This document shows positions 20,353 through 30,321 of a stretch of 64,000 nt of DNA, one piece after another; the stretch's first letter is position 1; each line of letters opens with the position of its first letter. This DNA is from Odiellus spinosus (Eukaryota; Arthropoda; Arachnida; Opiliones; Phalangiidae). Location of the stretch: positions 11,953,004 through 12,017,003 of the forward strand of contig OY987239.1 of NCBI GenBank assembly GCA_963920705.1. Direction: 5' to 3'. The notes under the pieces are model-generated. The model had not been told where the DNA came from. It saw nothing but the letters and a program-made list of their open reading frames with translations, and made no database searches. A program made the position numbers and the translations under genes.

Positions 20353-22836
20353 ATGTCTTTCAACGCGTGCATTGTCGTGTTAGTAATAGCCATGATATTC
20401 GGGTTATGTCTAAGTCAACCCAGTGACGGATCTTACGGAGATACTGGTACTGGTCCTGGTACTGGTCCTGGTCCTGGTACTGGTACTGGTACTGGTACTG
20501 GTACTGGAAATGGCACTGATATTCAGGTTTTTATGGATATTAATTGTACCCAAGAAGCCATTTATTACACAGCAGCTTATTTAGAATACAAATGCGGTTA
20601 GTGTTAATCCAAACGCAAAAAGCTTTAGTTTCACATGACGTTTAGCCTGTAATTCTAATTTGAAATTTATTACGCGATTTCAGTTTTCTTCAACAAACAG
20701 ATATGCTATGATAATTACGAGAAGTGCATCAAAACAAAAGGCTACAGCTTACAAGTAAAATATGAATAGATTTTCTAATTCATTGAAAAAAAAAAAATCA
20801 AAATTCCCACGAAAAACTTTTTCGAAAGGGAGTATGCAAATTATTTATCGATTCCTTAACGTTTAAATAGGCCTAATCCACCAGTAAAGAAAATTTGATT
20901 TCATTCTCCCTTTAATTTTGTTGTTAGAAAGCTTCCGATATTTGCCAACAAGAAGTGGGTCCAGATTTCTTGAGTGCTACGAATGAAGATTGCGAAGCTC
21001 CTGCTTCAAACTATTTGGTAAAAATTTTATTTGAGACTCTCGTTATGTTAGAATAAAGGCTCTCTCTTAATCCCCACTTAATCCCCACTTAATCCCCACT
21101 TAATCCCTACTTAATCCCTACTTAATCCCTACTTAATCGCTCACTTAATCCCCACTTAATCGCTCACTTAATCCCCACTTAATCGCTCACTTAATCCCCA
21201 CTTAATCGCTCACTTAATCCCCACTTAATCGCTCACTTAATCCCCACTTAATCGCTCACTTAATCCCCACTTAATCGCTCACTTAATCCCCACTTAATCG
21301 CTCACTTAATCCCCACTTAATCGCTCACTTAATCCCCACTTAATCGCTCACTTAATCCCCACTTAATCGCTCACTTAATCCCCACTTAATCGCTCACTTA
21401 ATCCCCACTTAATCGCTCACTTAATCCCCACTTAATCGCTCACTTAATCCCCACTTAATCGCTCACTTAATCCCCACTTAATCGCTCACTTAATCCCCAC
21501 TTAATCGCTCACTTAATCCCCACTTAATCGCTCACTTAATCCCCACTTAATCTCTCACTTAATCCCCACTTAATCGCTCACTTAATCCCCACTTAATCGC
21601 TCACTTAATCCCCACTTAATCGCTCACTTAATCCCCACTTAATCCCCACTTAATCCCCACTTAATCCCCACTCAATCCCTACTTAATCCCCACTTGATCC
21701 CCACTTAATCCCCACTTAATCCCCACTTAATCGCTCACTTGAAATTACGAATTTAAATGTAGGGTAAATTTCGGACCATCCTATGTATTATTTCAGCCTC
21801 CAATAGAATTAATAGTGATTTAGTTAACTATATTAATTATAGTTAATTAATTTAATTATAGTTAACATTTATTTAGGCTTATCGACTTTAACTTTCTATT
21901 TGTTTATCTAAAAATTAAACAATAAATTAAATTTAAGTTCTCACTTAAGCGCGGTAATATTTTGAATTAAATGACACTGAGGTTTCATAATTAACCCACT
22001 TAATTGGTTAATTAGAACGCTCTAAAATCGACATGTTGCACTAAAACTAAAATAGTGGAACAGGTATCTGGCATATCATTTGCCGATACTCAAGATATCC
22101 TTGAGGTCAGTATTAATCATTTTTTCGAATTTAATCTACGCCTCCTGTATTTTATCAAAGGTAGTACACGCTCCTGTAGCAGGAGGTGACTTTAACTCGT
22201 ATGATTGCAATTTTATCTCGATAGGTGGCGGGATCATTACCGTTACCGTGGCAACCCGATGTTTCTACGTCGGGTTGCCACGGTAACGGGAAAGACGCGT
22301 CTACAGGGACGGAAATAAGGAATTTTTCTTCTTGGACAAATGTCCAGTAACCCCCCTTAAAAATTCAAAAGTTATCGGACATTTAACAAAATTACCGGAC
22401 AATGCTACATTTCCTGTATTAAAAAGTACTTTTTTTTATCGGACATTTGTCCAGTGACCCCCTCTTAAAAATAAAAAGTTATCGGACATTTGGAAAATTT
22501 ATCGGACAATGACCAGTGACTTGTGCTTATTTCCGTCCCTGCGCGTCTATAAAATCTTTGATTAATCGCGCCGTCTATCGTGGAAAATTGGCGAACTAAA
22601 TTTCCACCTTTGGAATAATTTTTTTCCCGCGTGTACTGGCTTTGATAAAATATATGAGGCGTTAATTTAATTAACTATGATTAATTAATGCCTAAATATA
22701 ATTAATTTTATTCCGTTTTTGTTAGAATTGCTACGATAAAGTTAATTGCCCAGGAAATGATTCCTGTAGCCAACAATTTGAAACGAATTCCACGACTAAT
22801 GGCAGCAATATGGGTCCCATGGGCGACTCTATGTAA
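20353..22836 (+). CDS. Cys-rich secreted protein with Gly/Thr linker, five exons
   Basis: Exons 20353-20596, 20684-20754, 20928-21017, 22016-22105 and 22726-22836 encode 201 residues; the first intron is phase 1, the rest phase 0. A signal peptide (ending near LCLSQP) is followed by a repetitive GTGPGTGPGPGTGTGT linker, then a domain with eleven cysteines, including an adjacent pair (STCCTK) and a final NCYDKVNCPGNDSC. Exons align one-for-one with the gene at 23765: CTQEAIYYTAAYLEYKC against CSQDVIYYSNAFLKYKC, DICQQE against DICQKE, and the same CYDK.NCPGND ending. AATAAA at 22879. Introns hold a 23-bp minisatellite and a hAT MITE. I do not recognise the family; extracellular action is inferred from the signal peptide and cysteines. 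Confidence 0.82.
20825..20922. mobile_element. Short Kolobok-like MITE fragment, intronic
   Basis: AAAGGGAGTATGCAAATT, ATCGATTCCTTAACGTTTAA, GGCCTAATCCACCAGTAAAG and CATTCTCCCTTTAA lie together in intron 2 of the 20353 gene. These are the two ends of the 7071-type element with the middle deleted. Confidence 0.75.
21062..21741. repeat. 23-bp minisatellite, ACTTAATCGCTC/ACTTAATCCCC
   Basis: About 680 bp of alternating 12-mer ACTTAATCGCTC and 11-mer ACTTAATCCCC in intron 3 of the 20353 gene. Both ends consist only of the 11-mer and its variants; the dimer dominates the middle and is almost invariant. Confidence 0.96.
22240..22289. repeat. Perfect 20-bp stem with two X-box-like motifs
   Basis: Arm CCGTTACCGTGGCAACCCGA (22240-22259), a 10-nt loop, then the exact complement (22270-22289). 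Each arm holds GTTGCCACGGTAAC in one orientation, close to the RFX X-box consensus. It lies in intron 4 of the 20353 gene, next to MITE D2. Confidence 0.9.
22304..22541. mobile_element. hAT-like MITE (family D), copy 2, intronic
   Basis: A 238-bp copy of the element at 15947 with a perfect 8-bp duplication, CGCGTCTA, at 22296-22303 and 22542-22549. Confidence 0.96.
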
Positions 22837-22878
22837 ATCTAATAGCACTGCCAATAGTGCACTGTTGTTGGAACAAAA

Positions 22879-22884
22879 AATAAA
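22879..22884 (+). terminator. Polyadenylation signal of the 20353 gene
   Basis: AATAAA 43 nt after the stop codon. Confidence 0.7.
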
Positions 22885-22924
22885 ATTAAAATTTATTGCT
22901 GATGATTTCACTATTTATTTTCCA

Positions 22925-23605
22925 TGAATTTGTTCGATGGCATTCGTTCAACCAAGTAAAAAACTCAGACAGCCCTTCAAAATTTCTTCAAATGTCCTAT
23001 AAATTCCTATAATTTAATGTTTTTCGCGCCTGTCCCGAAAAGGAGGTGATTTAGTTACTTAGAGAGATTATTAACTTATGGCCATACTTATTTGAGGTCT
23101 TAAATTGAGTATGGTAGTATTGGGGACGTGTACTTGAAACAAAATAGAACTTAAAGGGAGAATGCAACCTAAAAAAAGTTATTTTTTATCATTAAACTAG
23201 AAATAAGGTTGTTGTTGTAAGGTTGCATTATCCCTTTGTAATGCTTTTTTTTTATTATCTAGAACAATATTTCGCAATTTTTTTCAATGGCATTCGTTCA
23301 ACCAATTAAAAAACTCAGACAGCCCTTCAAAATCCCTTCAAATGTCCTATAAATTCCTATAATTTAATGTTTTTCGTGCCTGTCACGAAAAGGAGGTGAT
23401 TTAGCTACTTAGAGAGATTATTAACTTATGGCCATACTTATTTGAGGTCTTAAATTGAGTATGGTAGTATTGGGGACGTGTACTTGAAACAAAATAGAAC
23501 TTAAAGGGAGAATGCAACCTAAAAAAGGTTATTTTTTATCAAATAAACTAGAAATAAGGTTGCATTATCCCTTTATAACGCAATTTTTTTATCTAGAACA
23601 ATATT
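22925..23605. repeat. Tandem duplication, unit about 340-350 bp
   Basis: Two copies begin ATGGCATTCGTTCAACCAA (22938 and 23288) and share TCCTATAAATTCCTATAATT, GTATGGTAGTATTGGGGACG and a small TTAA-type MITE (AAAGGGAGAATGCAACCT...GGTTGCATTATCCCTTT). Divergence is a few percent, with one small indel inside the MITE. Confidence 0.93.
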
Positions 23606-23764
23606 TCCCGATGAACTTCGTGCATCGACACACTAGTCCCATTATTTTCTTGTAATAAAAAGCTCAAATCGGAGCTTTTTATATTTATTTGTCGATACTC
23701 GATCTAACGAGAGTCGGTTCTTTGGTATACGCGTTTAACTATTTAATAATTTAGAGCCAGCAGT

Positions 23765-25849
23765 ATGACTATTGAAAATATCGCCGTATTGTTAATCTTA
23801 GCCTTCTCTTCGAGCCTTTGTCTCGGTAATATGGCGGGAGGTACCGGAAACGGAACCGATATTCAGGACTATACCGGCATAAAAAACTGCTCACAAGATG
23901 TAATTTATTATTCGAATGCCTTTTTGAAGTACAAATGTAGTATGTAATTATTTTAAAGGGAGGAATACACCTGAAAAACAAATAAACAAGATGGGTGGCC
24001 GCGTGTTAAGAGGAAGGGATAAACCAGGAGGTCATGTGATTAGCAGAACAAACCGCAGTGCCATCTAGAGAAGGGTTAAGGATTATGAGATAGTTCGATT
24101 ATTTTATTGGCTATATTACGTAGTCTGCTAATTTTTCTAAAACTACATGAACTAGGCCTAGACGATATCAAGACGCTATTATAGAAGTAAATATCCTTAA
24201 AAGATTACATTGACGTTTCTTTTATCAACGTCAATGTAATCATAGTTACCAGTAATAACCTAAATCACGATAATATTAAGTTTTGAGATTTAATATCTAT
24301 TAATCAATAAAATAATATTGATATTACCGAAATCGCCATAGGACTTTGGAAATGTTACAGACAATCTATAGCAGAAGACAGATACAGTTTTTTTTTTCTA
24401 AACTCAAAAAATCAGTCTTTGCGCAAGACAAAAATCAGCCAATCAATCGTTCCCTTCCTCATATATTTCCCGGCAAACTAGACTGAGGCCGTTAGAATAT
24501 TTCAAAGGATTTGTTTTTCAGGTGTATTGGAACCTAACAACATTTTATATAGAGCTCGGATCGATCCATTATCTTTCGTTATTCGGATATTTTTCAGATA
24601 TTTTATTTTCGGATAAATTGTAATTAAAACAATGAAATTTCTATATTCGTATAATTGTTAAATGGTTTAACCCGAAGATAAGCCTTCGCCGCTTTATCTA
24701 CCTACAAATTACTCGTTTTCAAACTTATAACGATGGATAATTCGCGTTTCCAGAGTCTAAAATATAAGAAAAAATTTCAAAATTGACTTTTAATTCGAAG
24801 GATAGAAATAAAACGATAAAATTTTAAATCATCTCTTTATTCGTTATTTTTCACGGAAAATAAATTTTGAATTCAATTTTTATCCGAACGTATAACACGG
24901 ATAATATTCTAAGAAGGCCATTTTTGTTGGATAATAAAAACGGATATGGATTAGGTTTTTGTTACTTTATCTTGGAATAAGTTAACTCGAATGAAGTCTA
25001 TGTTTTAATCAAACATATAATATACATCAGAATTTAGTAGATTTTATCCAATTAATAAAAATTATACGAATTCCGAGCCCTGAGAGTAGTCCAGGGGAAT
25101 TATAGCTGTAATTTAAAATTCAAAATAAAATTTATTTCATCTCGCGAGCAGTTTACTTTACTAAAAAGGAATGCAATGAAAATTATAACGACTGCGTTTC
25201 TAAACTGAATTACAATCGCCAGGTAAAATTCACAAAATCTCCGAAAAAAGGTGTGCCTTTAAATATGGTCTTAACCATCTTGTTTAGGAATCAACGGATA
25301 TTTGTCAAAAAGAATTAGGTTCCCAATTTTTAACGAACACACCGTTTACCAACTGCGCCGCGAGTCCTGATAAATATATGGTAAAACATATATATTATAA
25401 TTAATATTTAACCTCTCTAATTATAAATTAATTATAATTAAAACTAATTGTCTAGGACGCCTTGCAAACTACTTGTTGCCTTAAAACTAAGCTAGGCGAT
25501 CAGGCTAAAAAATCTGCTTCCCAGTTTCAAGTTGACACGGAGGTAGGCAATAATACTACCTAAACCTCCCACTAAATGGGGTGTAGCTCCTATATTGTTC
25601 GCGATGTTGTCGTTGGTGTAGGAAAAGATGAAAAACACGCATGATTACTTATAAAAATCTTAAGGAATGGACAAATGCGACAAACTGGAAATAGGTGTAC
25701 TTATCTTATGGGCTTAACCATCTTGTTTCAAACTATTATTTGGATAATAATCATTTGGAACTTTTCCACAGAGTTGTTACGATAAGATAAATTGTCCGGG
25801 CAACGATATTTGCAGCGGGCAACCTTCGGACAACCCTTCATCGTATTAA
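23765..25849 (+). CDS. Cys-rich secreted protein, five exons, paralogue of 20353
   Basis: Exons 23765-23939, 25152-25222, 25288-25380, 25456-25542 and 25772-25849 encode 167 residues with the intron phases of the 20353 gene. The signal peptide (MTIENIAVLLILAFSSSLCL) is followed by a short GGTGNGTD linker; the long Gly/Thr repeat of the paralogue is absent. Eleven cysteines after the signal peptide match the paralogue in order: KNC, YKC, KEC, NDC, DIC, TNC, TTCC, SC, INC, DIC. It ends NPSSY. Intron 1 (1.2 kb) has been enlarged by two non-coding elements. A TATATTTA lies about 85 bp upstream of the ATG, but no initiator was fixed. Family unrecognised. Confidence 0.82.
23964..24528. mobile_element. 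565-bp element with 20-bp perfect inverted ends
   Basis: AATACACCTGAAAAACAAAT at 23964-23983 and its exact complement at 24509-24528, inside intron 1 of the 23765 gene. No protein is encoded and no clean target duplication was found. It contains a separate hairpin (24204-24240) with a 14-bp stem, ATTACATTGACGTT. Confidence 0.8.
24551..25083. mobile_element. Interspersed element E, copy 2
   Basis: Starts AGAGCTCGGATCG and ends TTCCGAGCCCT, giving short inverted ends. It is collinear with 19016-19511 apart from small indels, and lies in intron 1 of the 23765 gene. Confidence 0.82.
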
Positions 25850-25879
25850 TACAGTGGGGCAGCAATTGAAACTATTCTA

Positions 25880-26022
25880 AGATAAGGCTATTTTTGGATA
25901 AAAACGGATATGGATTAAGATTCTTTACTTAATCTTGGAATAAGTTAACTCGAATGAAGTCAATGTTTTAATCAAACGGATTTTATCCAATTAATAAAAA
26001 TTATACCAATTCCGAGCTCTGA
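25880..26022. mobile_element. Interspersed element E, truncated copy 3
   Basis: Only the right-hand third of element E (AAAAACGGATATGGATTAAG through ATTCCGAGCTCTG), with an internal deletion, just downstream of the 23765 gene. Confidence 0.78.
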
Positions 26023-26057
26023 AATGATTTGAATGAAAGATTGAAGTAGTGACAATA

Positions 26058-26063
26058 TTTATT
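26058..26063 (-). terminator. Polyadenylation signal of the ankyrin gene
   Basis: AATAAA on the minus strand, about 105 nt past the stop codon. Confidence 0.55.
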
Positions 26064-26167
26064 TTGTATAAAGTTTGTACAAAATTTAGTCGAAGTTATA
26101 AATTCATAAATTTTTGTCACGAAAATATTAAAAAGCATTCATTAAAATATTATTTATCGTCGTATTT

Positions 26168-28661
26168 CTATTTTGGTTTACGTTCGGACAATCTCTTATT
26201 AGTCTGTCTATTTAAGTAAGGACATTCCTCATCCTCTGATGTCTCGTTCGTGGCCAAATTATCTTCAAGTACTTCGCTGTCGTTTACGCGTACAGGAGTA
26301 GATAATTCTTCATGTCCACTTTCATCGCTACTCAGAAAAAACTGTCTTCGACCCGTATTTCTTAAACTTGACTGTCTTCTAAAATAAAAATCACTTGAGA
26401 AGGCTTCCTCTGGCGAATAATTACTGTCATCCATGTATGCTATGCTGGGATTAGGTATTTCACCATTCATTTCAATTTCATTACGGCGTTGTTCCATGGA
26501 AGCTGTGGTTCGTCTCCAATTCCTCGTAGACGAAGATGGACCTGATGATAAATTGTTCATGTCGTTTGTGTTCGTTAGACTACGTCTTTCCTGATTAGGT
26601 CCAATTTCATTTCGATTTTCAAGTGAAATTCTTGTTGGACAAGAGCTTCTTAGCGACGATCTTTCAAACGCGAACGTATTATCGTCTGATCTCGAAGGAG
26701 TTGGAGTATTGTCACGTGTTTCAGAAGTAGGATGTGACGCATTTCGTAATCGTGAAGAAGATTTTTCTGGATTGGTTAAAAAATCAAAGAACCTCGCTGT
26801 CTTTCTCTGTGTCGTAGCAGATGCGTCTTCGATTGGATTGGAACTAGTGGATGCTGGTAAAACAGTAATTTTTGGATAAGGACTGTCCAAAATGTAACCA
26901 GTTTCCACTCTATTATGATCCATTGTGCGTCGCTTCCTAACATTCAATTCTGAGTTATTAGCGGCTTGGATCGAATCTTCGTAACTTGGAGGGTCAATGC
27001 ATTGGTTGATAATCTCTGATACGACATTGGATGGCTCCTGGGCGGCTTGCGTAGGCGTGTTTACTCCTGGTAAAGTGAAACTTGTCTCTTGTATCAGTGA
27101 CGATGCATTTTGTTCTCTATTCACGAAGACCAGAGGTCCTTTATTGTAATCATAGTCGTTAGTAGCTTCACGTAGTATTGATCTTGGATCACGCAATCGA
27201 TGTTCATTATCGTGTGGTGGACGTGGTCCAGTTAGTCGTACTACAACAGGTCTGATCATGGGAGTTGTAGAGGAACGAGTCATCTGTCCATTGTTTGTAT
27301 TTCCACCACGACCACCACTGGCAAGAATTCGTCCTCGCTCGAGCATTGTTTGCAGTGATTGAGACTGTCTCGCCGCGTAAGAATTCGAAGAGTTTACAGT
27401 GACGGATGATCCTGGGAATGGGCAATCCACATTTCGTTTCACGGGATTTAATTGTCTAATGTTAATCGCTTCGAAAGAAAAATTAAGTATTTTTAATTAG
27501 ACTAAATTAATAACAATAACTTATGTTCTTAGTTAAAAGGGAGTCCGAAGGTAATGGAGTGTAATATGTAATAACTTAGTTTTTTGATCGTTTTTACATG
27601 TTTTTTCTACCTTACCAAGGCTTAATGAGTCAGCAAAAAATGAAGACACTCGTATAAAACCCAATTACTTCGCGCTACCCAGATTGGGGAGGGGGGATGG
27701 ATATAATATGAATATTAGTGGTTATTACCAACAGGAAAAGCTGGTCTAATGGTAGGACGACACGCAGGTTGTTCCATACGTGGTTGATTAGTGGCTGCAA
27801 GATGTCGACGATTGTTTTCATTATCGATATGTAATTGTTGTCCACGAGAAGCAAGGTTTTCCACTTGTCTAATGATCTCTTGGGTTTCCATCATGTGACG
27901 TTGTTGGACGTTCTTTAAGTTCTTCTCGTACATACGTTTAAGACTATCCCGTCCTGAGGAGCTTTCCAATACCAATTCCCTTACCTATTTGTGAAAGGTA
28001 TAATTAATGTCTCTATAGAGGATGGTGGATTAGGCCTATTTAAAAGATTAATCTATAATAAAAACCCTGGTTGTTAGGCTGCATTCTACCTTCAATGAGA
28101 AAAACAGTTTTTGATGATGACAAGTACAAGTACCTGTTGGTAAATATCTTTGAAGTCGTTTATGAAGTTGGAAAGCTGGTCCGTTACGTATTGAGGAATA
28201 TTTGGATCGTTGTTGCACACTTGGAGAGACTCTTTCAAATCTCTCTTGAAAAATCTCAGTTTTTCTTTAAGTGGAAGGTTACCGTGTCGTCCGTGGGTCG
28301 TTGTAGTATTCGTTTCTTTCGGTTGTCTCGACTGATCACCTCTATTTCTCATTAACGCGGCCAACGCGGGAAAGATCCGATCATTATCTAAGTAATCATA
28401 GGGAGTTCGACCATCAAGATCCTTGATTTCGTGGTTAGCTCCACGCTCAAGGAGTAGAGTCGCGATTGGTTCGTTGACGCTCTCGATGGCCACGTGCAAA
28501 GGCGTCATTCCTCGCTCATCCGCGGAGTTAATGTCAACTCCTTTATGTATGAGAAGAGTGACTAATGTCATCCTGTTCTCACTGACCGCCGTGTGAAGAA
28601 GTCTTTCCGCCCGCCGTAAGACGTCACCATCGTACAAAGTTCTAGACGTATTCGAAGCCAT
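26168..28661 (-). CDS. Ankyrin-repeat protein with coiled coil and long polar tail
   Basis: Exons 28661-28134, 27984-27729 and 27468-26168 splice into 694 residues (junction phases 0 and 1). Residues about 17-113 hold three ankyrin repeats: LLHTAVSENRMTLVTLLIHK, GMTPLHVAIESVNEPIATLL and GRTPYDYL. Residues about 180-245 are helical and charged (LKRMYEKNLKNVQQRHMMET). From about 260 the chain is low-complexity, rich in Ser, Asn, Arg and Thr, and ends SERKPK. Exon 1 is preceded by an acceptor at 28666, so a 5' UTR exon ending at 28774 (GTAAGTAG donor) is likely. The exon 3 acceptor was chosen because it restores frame and has a pyrimidine tract; a nearer AG would give a stop. Ankyrin repeats bind protein partners; the partner and location are unknown. 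Named orthologue not recognised. Confidence 0.82.
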
Positions 28662-28773
28662 TGTTCTGTAATGAAAATATGAGTAATTAACCTTAAAACC
28701 GAAATTACTAGTAAAAATACATATTTATAATCGCCCATTTTAATTATTAGATTAAATTGACTAATCTACTTAC

Positions 28774-28830
28774 ATAAAGTTAGACGTTAATCGAGAGAGA
28801 AGAGACAACTTCACCGTTCACTCACGAATG
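28774..28830 (-). other. Probable 5' UTR exon of the ankyrin gene
   Basis: Ends at a GTAAGTAG donor (28773) that pairs with the TTCATTACAG acceptor at 28666, four bases before the ATG. The left limit is a guess. Confidence 0.45.
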
Positions 28831-29060
28831 AAATTAAAATGCAAATTGTCAAATCTTAATACAATTTCGACTAAAAAACAACCCGAAATTATATTGATAA
28901 GATTACAAGGGTTGGAACAAAGGCCATTCGTAATTTTTTTGGTGTCCATTTACACTAGGAAAATTTTATTTCAGTGGAATATTTCCACATTTCTTATAAA
29001 AACAACAAAAAATATTTAAAGTAGACACGCAACTTGACTCGATTCAGGCCTTGTCCCAAT
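28831..29060. other. Intergenic between ankyrin gene and repeats
   Basis: AT-rich; no exon seen. Confidence 0.4.
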
Positions 29061-29640
29061 AGATTTCGCTTTGGAATAAGTACTTTTACTAAAAAGACCG
29101 CGGGAAATTGACCTTATCACTTGAAATCAGACAATCATATGATGACGTAGATTGCAGGGAATTTTTATTTTAAAATTTCGAAAATGGGTGATCATAAAAT
29201 AATGTATGTTTTAGTGTCGCTGTAATTTTGTTCGTATGACATATGTCAGAAGCCGATGAAACCCTCCTTTGAAGTCTATTACTCCCGGGTCTTGTCTACC
29301 CCTCGGAGAGAGGGAGTTCGTCGAGCGAATATCTCTAGCAGCCTCGGAGTTCGTCAAAAAAACGTCGTCGTTTGTGGAGAGAGAGAATTCCCAATTTTCC
29401 GTAGACAGGGCGGATGAAGTAGGACCCCTCCGATCTCGTAAAATTGGGAATTTTACCCATACAGAGAGGAGCGCTATATCGAACATTAGAGTAGTAGACT
29501 TCAAAGGAGGGTTTCATCGGCTTCTGCATATGTATATATATATTTTGAATCGTTTTTTAACGATCAACCCGAAAATATCACTCAATTTCAATTTGGAGTT
29601 CATGAAGAACTGTGACACCCTCACTTTAAATATTGAGATT
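29060..29640. mobile_element. TTAA-type element, copy carrying MITE A7
   Basis: Inverted, partial copy of 10894-11206 (GAAAATGGGTGATCATAAA, ACGATCAACCCGAAAATATC and CACCCTCACTTTAAA at its right end), interrupted by MITE A7. It supplies the filled-site partner to the empty site near 10990. Confidence 0.7.
29247..29526. mobile_element. MITE family A, copy 7 (inverted, internally deleted)
   Basis: Only 280 bp because about 58 bp between GTCTACCCCT and the GAGTTCGTCGAGC segment is missing. Both ends are intact, with a perfect 7-bp duplication, CATATGT, at 29240-29246 and 29527-29533. Confidence 0.95.
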
Positions 29641-29670
29641 TTTTTTTAGTCCTATTTTTATTATCTAAAT

Positions 29671-29853
29671 CAGAAGCCGATGAAACCTTCCTTTGAAGTC
29701 TATTACTCCCTGGTCTTATCTACCCCTCTCTGTATGGGTTAGTTTCAAAAAGCGCGATTCGTACGCCTCCTAACGGTAGATATTTTCGGAGCGGGAGTTC
29801 GTCCACCGAATATCTCTAGCAGTCTCGGAGTTCGTCAAAAAAACACGATTCGT
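29671..29853. mobile_element. MITE family A, copy 8 (truncated)
   Basis: Starts with the intact end CAGAAGCCGATGAAACCTTC and follows the inverted-orientation copies as far as GGAGTTCGTCAAAAAAAC, then stops. The other end is missing. Confidence 0.9.
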
Positions 29854-30321
29854 TTACCCAGTATGGCAATTAAATACTAAAATCATAATTCTCTGTAACA
29901 TTGTCTGTCTGTCTGTCTGTCAGTAACGCTAAAGTTTAAACACTACTATAGAGAAATAAGAAAATAATACCAAAATAGATGAAAACGCTTATTGGGCACC
30001 TATGATGCGCATAAAAAACTATATGGTTTGTGCGCAGATTATAAAGCTTCTTCACAGCTTGATTTTATATTCTTTGCTTTGCGCTTTATGTGAATAAGTC
30101 AAAAAACAAGGAGAAATAATAACGTGGTGATATCAAATGTCTTGAGTTGATTTATTTACAACAATAATCAATTTCGTTATTTTAAACTTGAATGTCATAC
30201 TTGTTTAAAAAAATGAAAAAATTCTTGTCTGTCTGTCACTAACGCTTAAGTTTAAACACTACGTTAGCGAAATCAGAAAATAATATTCTTATTTCCGTCC
30301 CAGTTTCCAAGGTCAAAATGA
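29854..30321. repeat. Pair of direct repeats with (GTCT)n
   Basis: TTGTCTGTCTGTC...TAACGCTAAAGTTTAAACAC at about 29902-29970 is repeated, with changes, at about 30224-30290 (TAACGCTTAAGTTTAAACAC). No gene between them. A minus-strand AATAAA at 30156-30151 could serve the zinc-finger gene. Confidence 0.75.
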
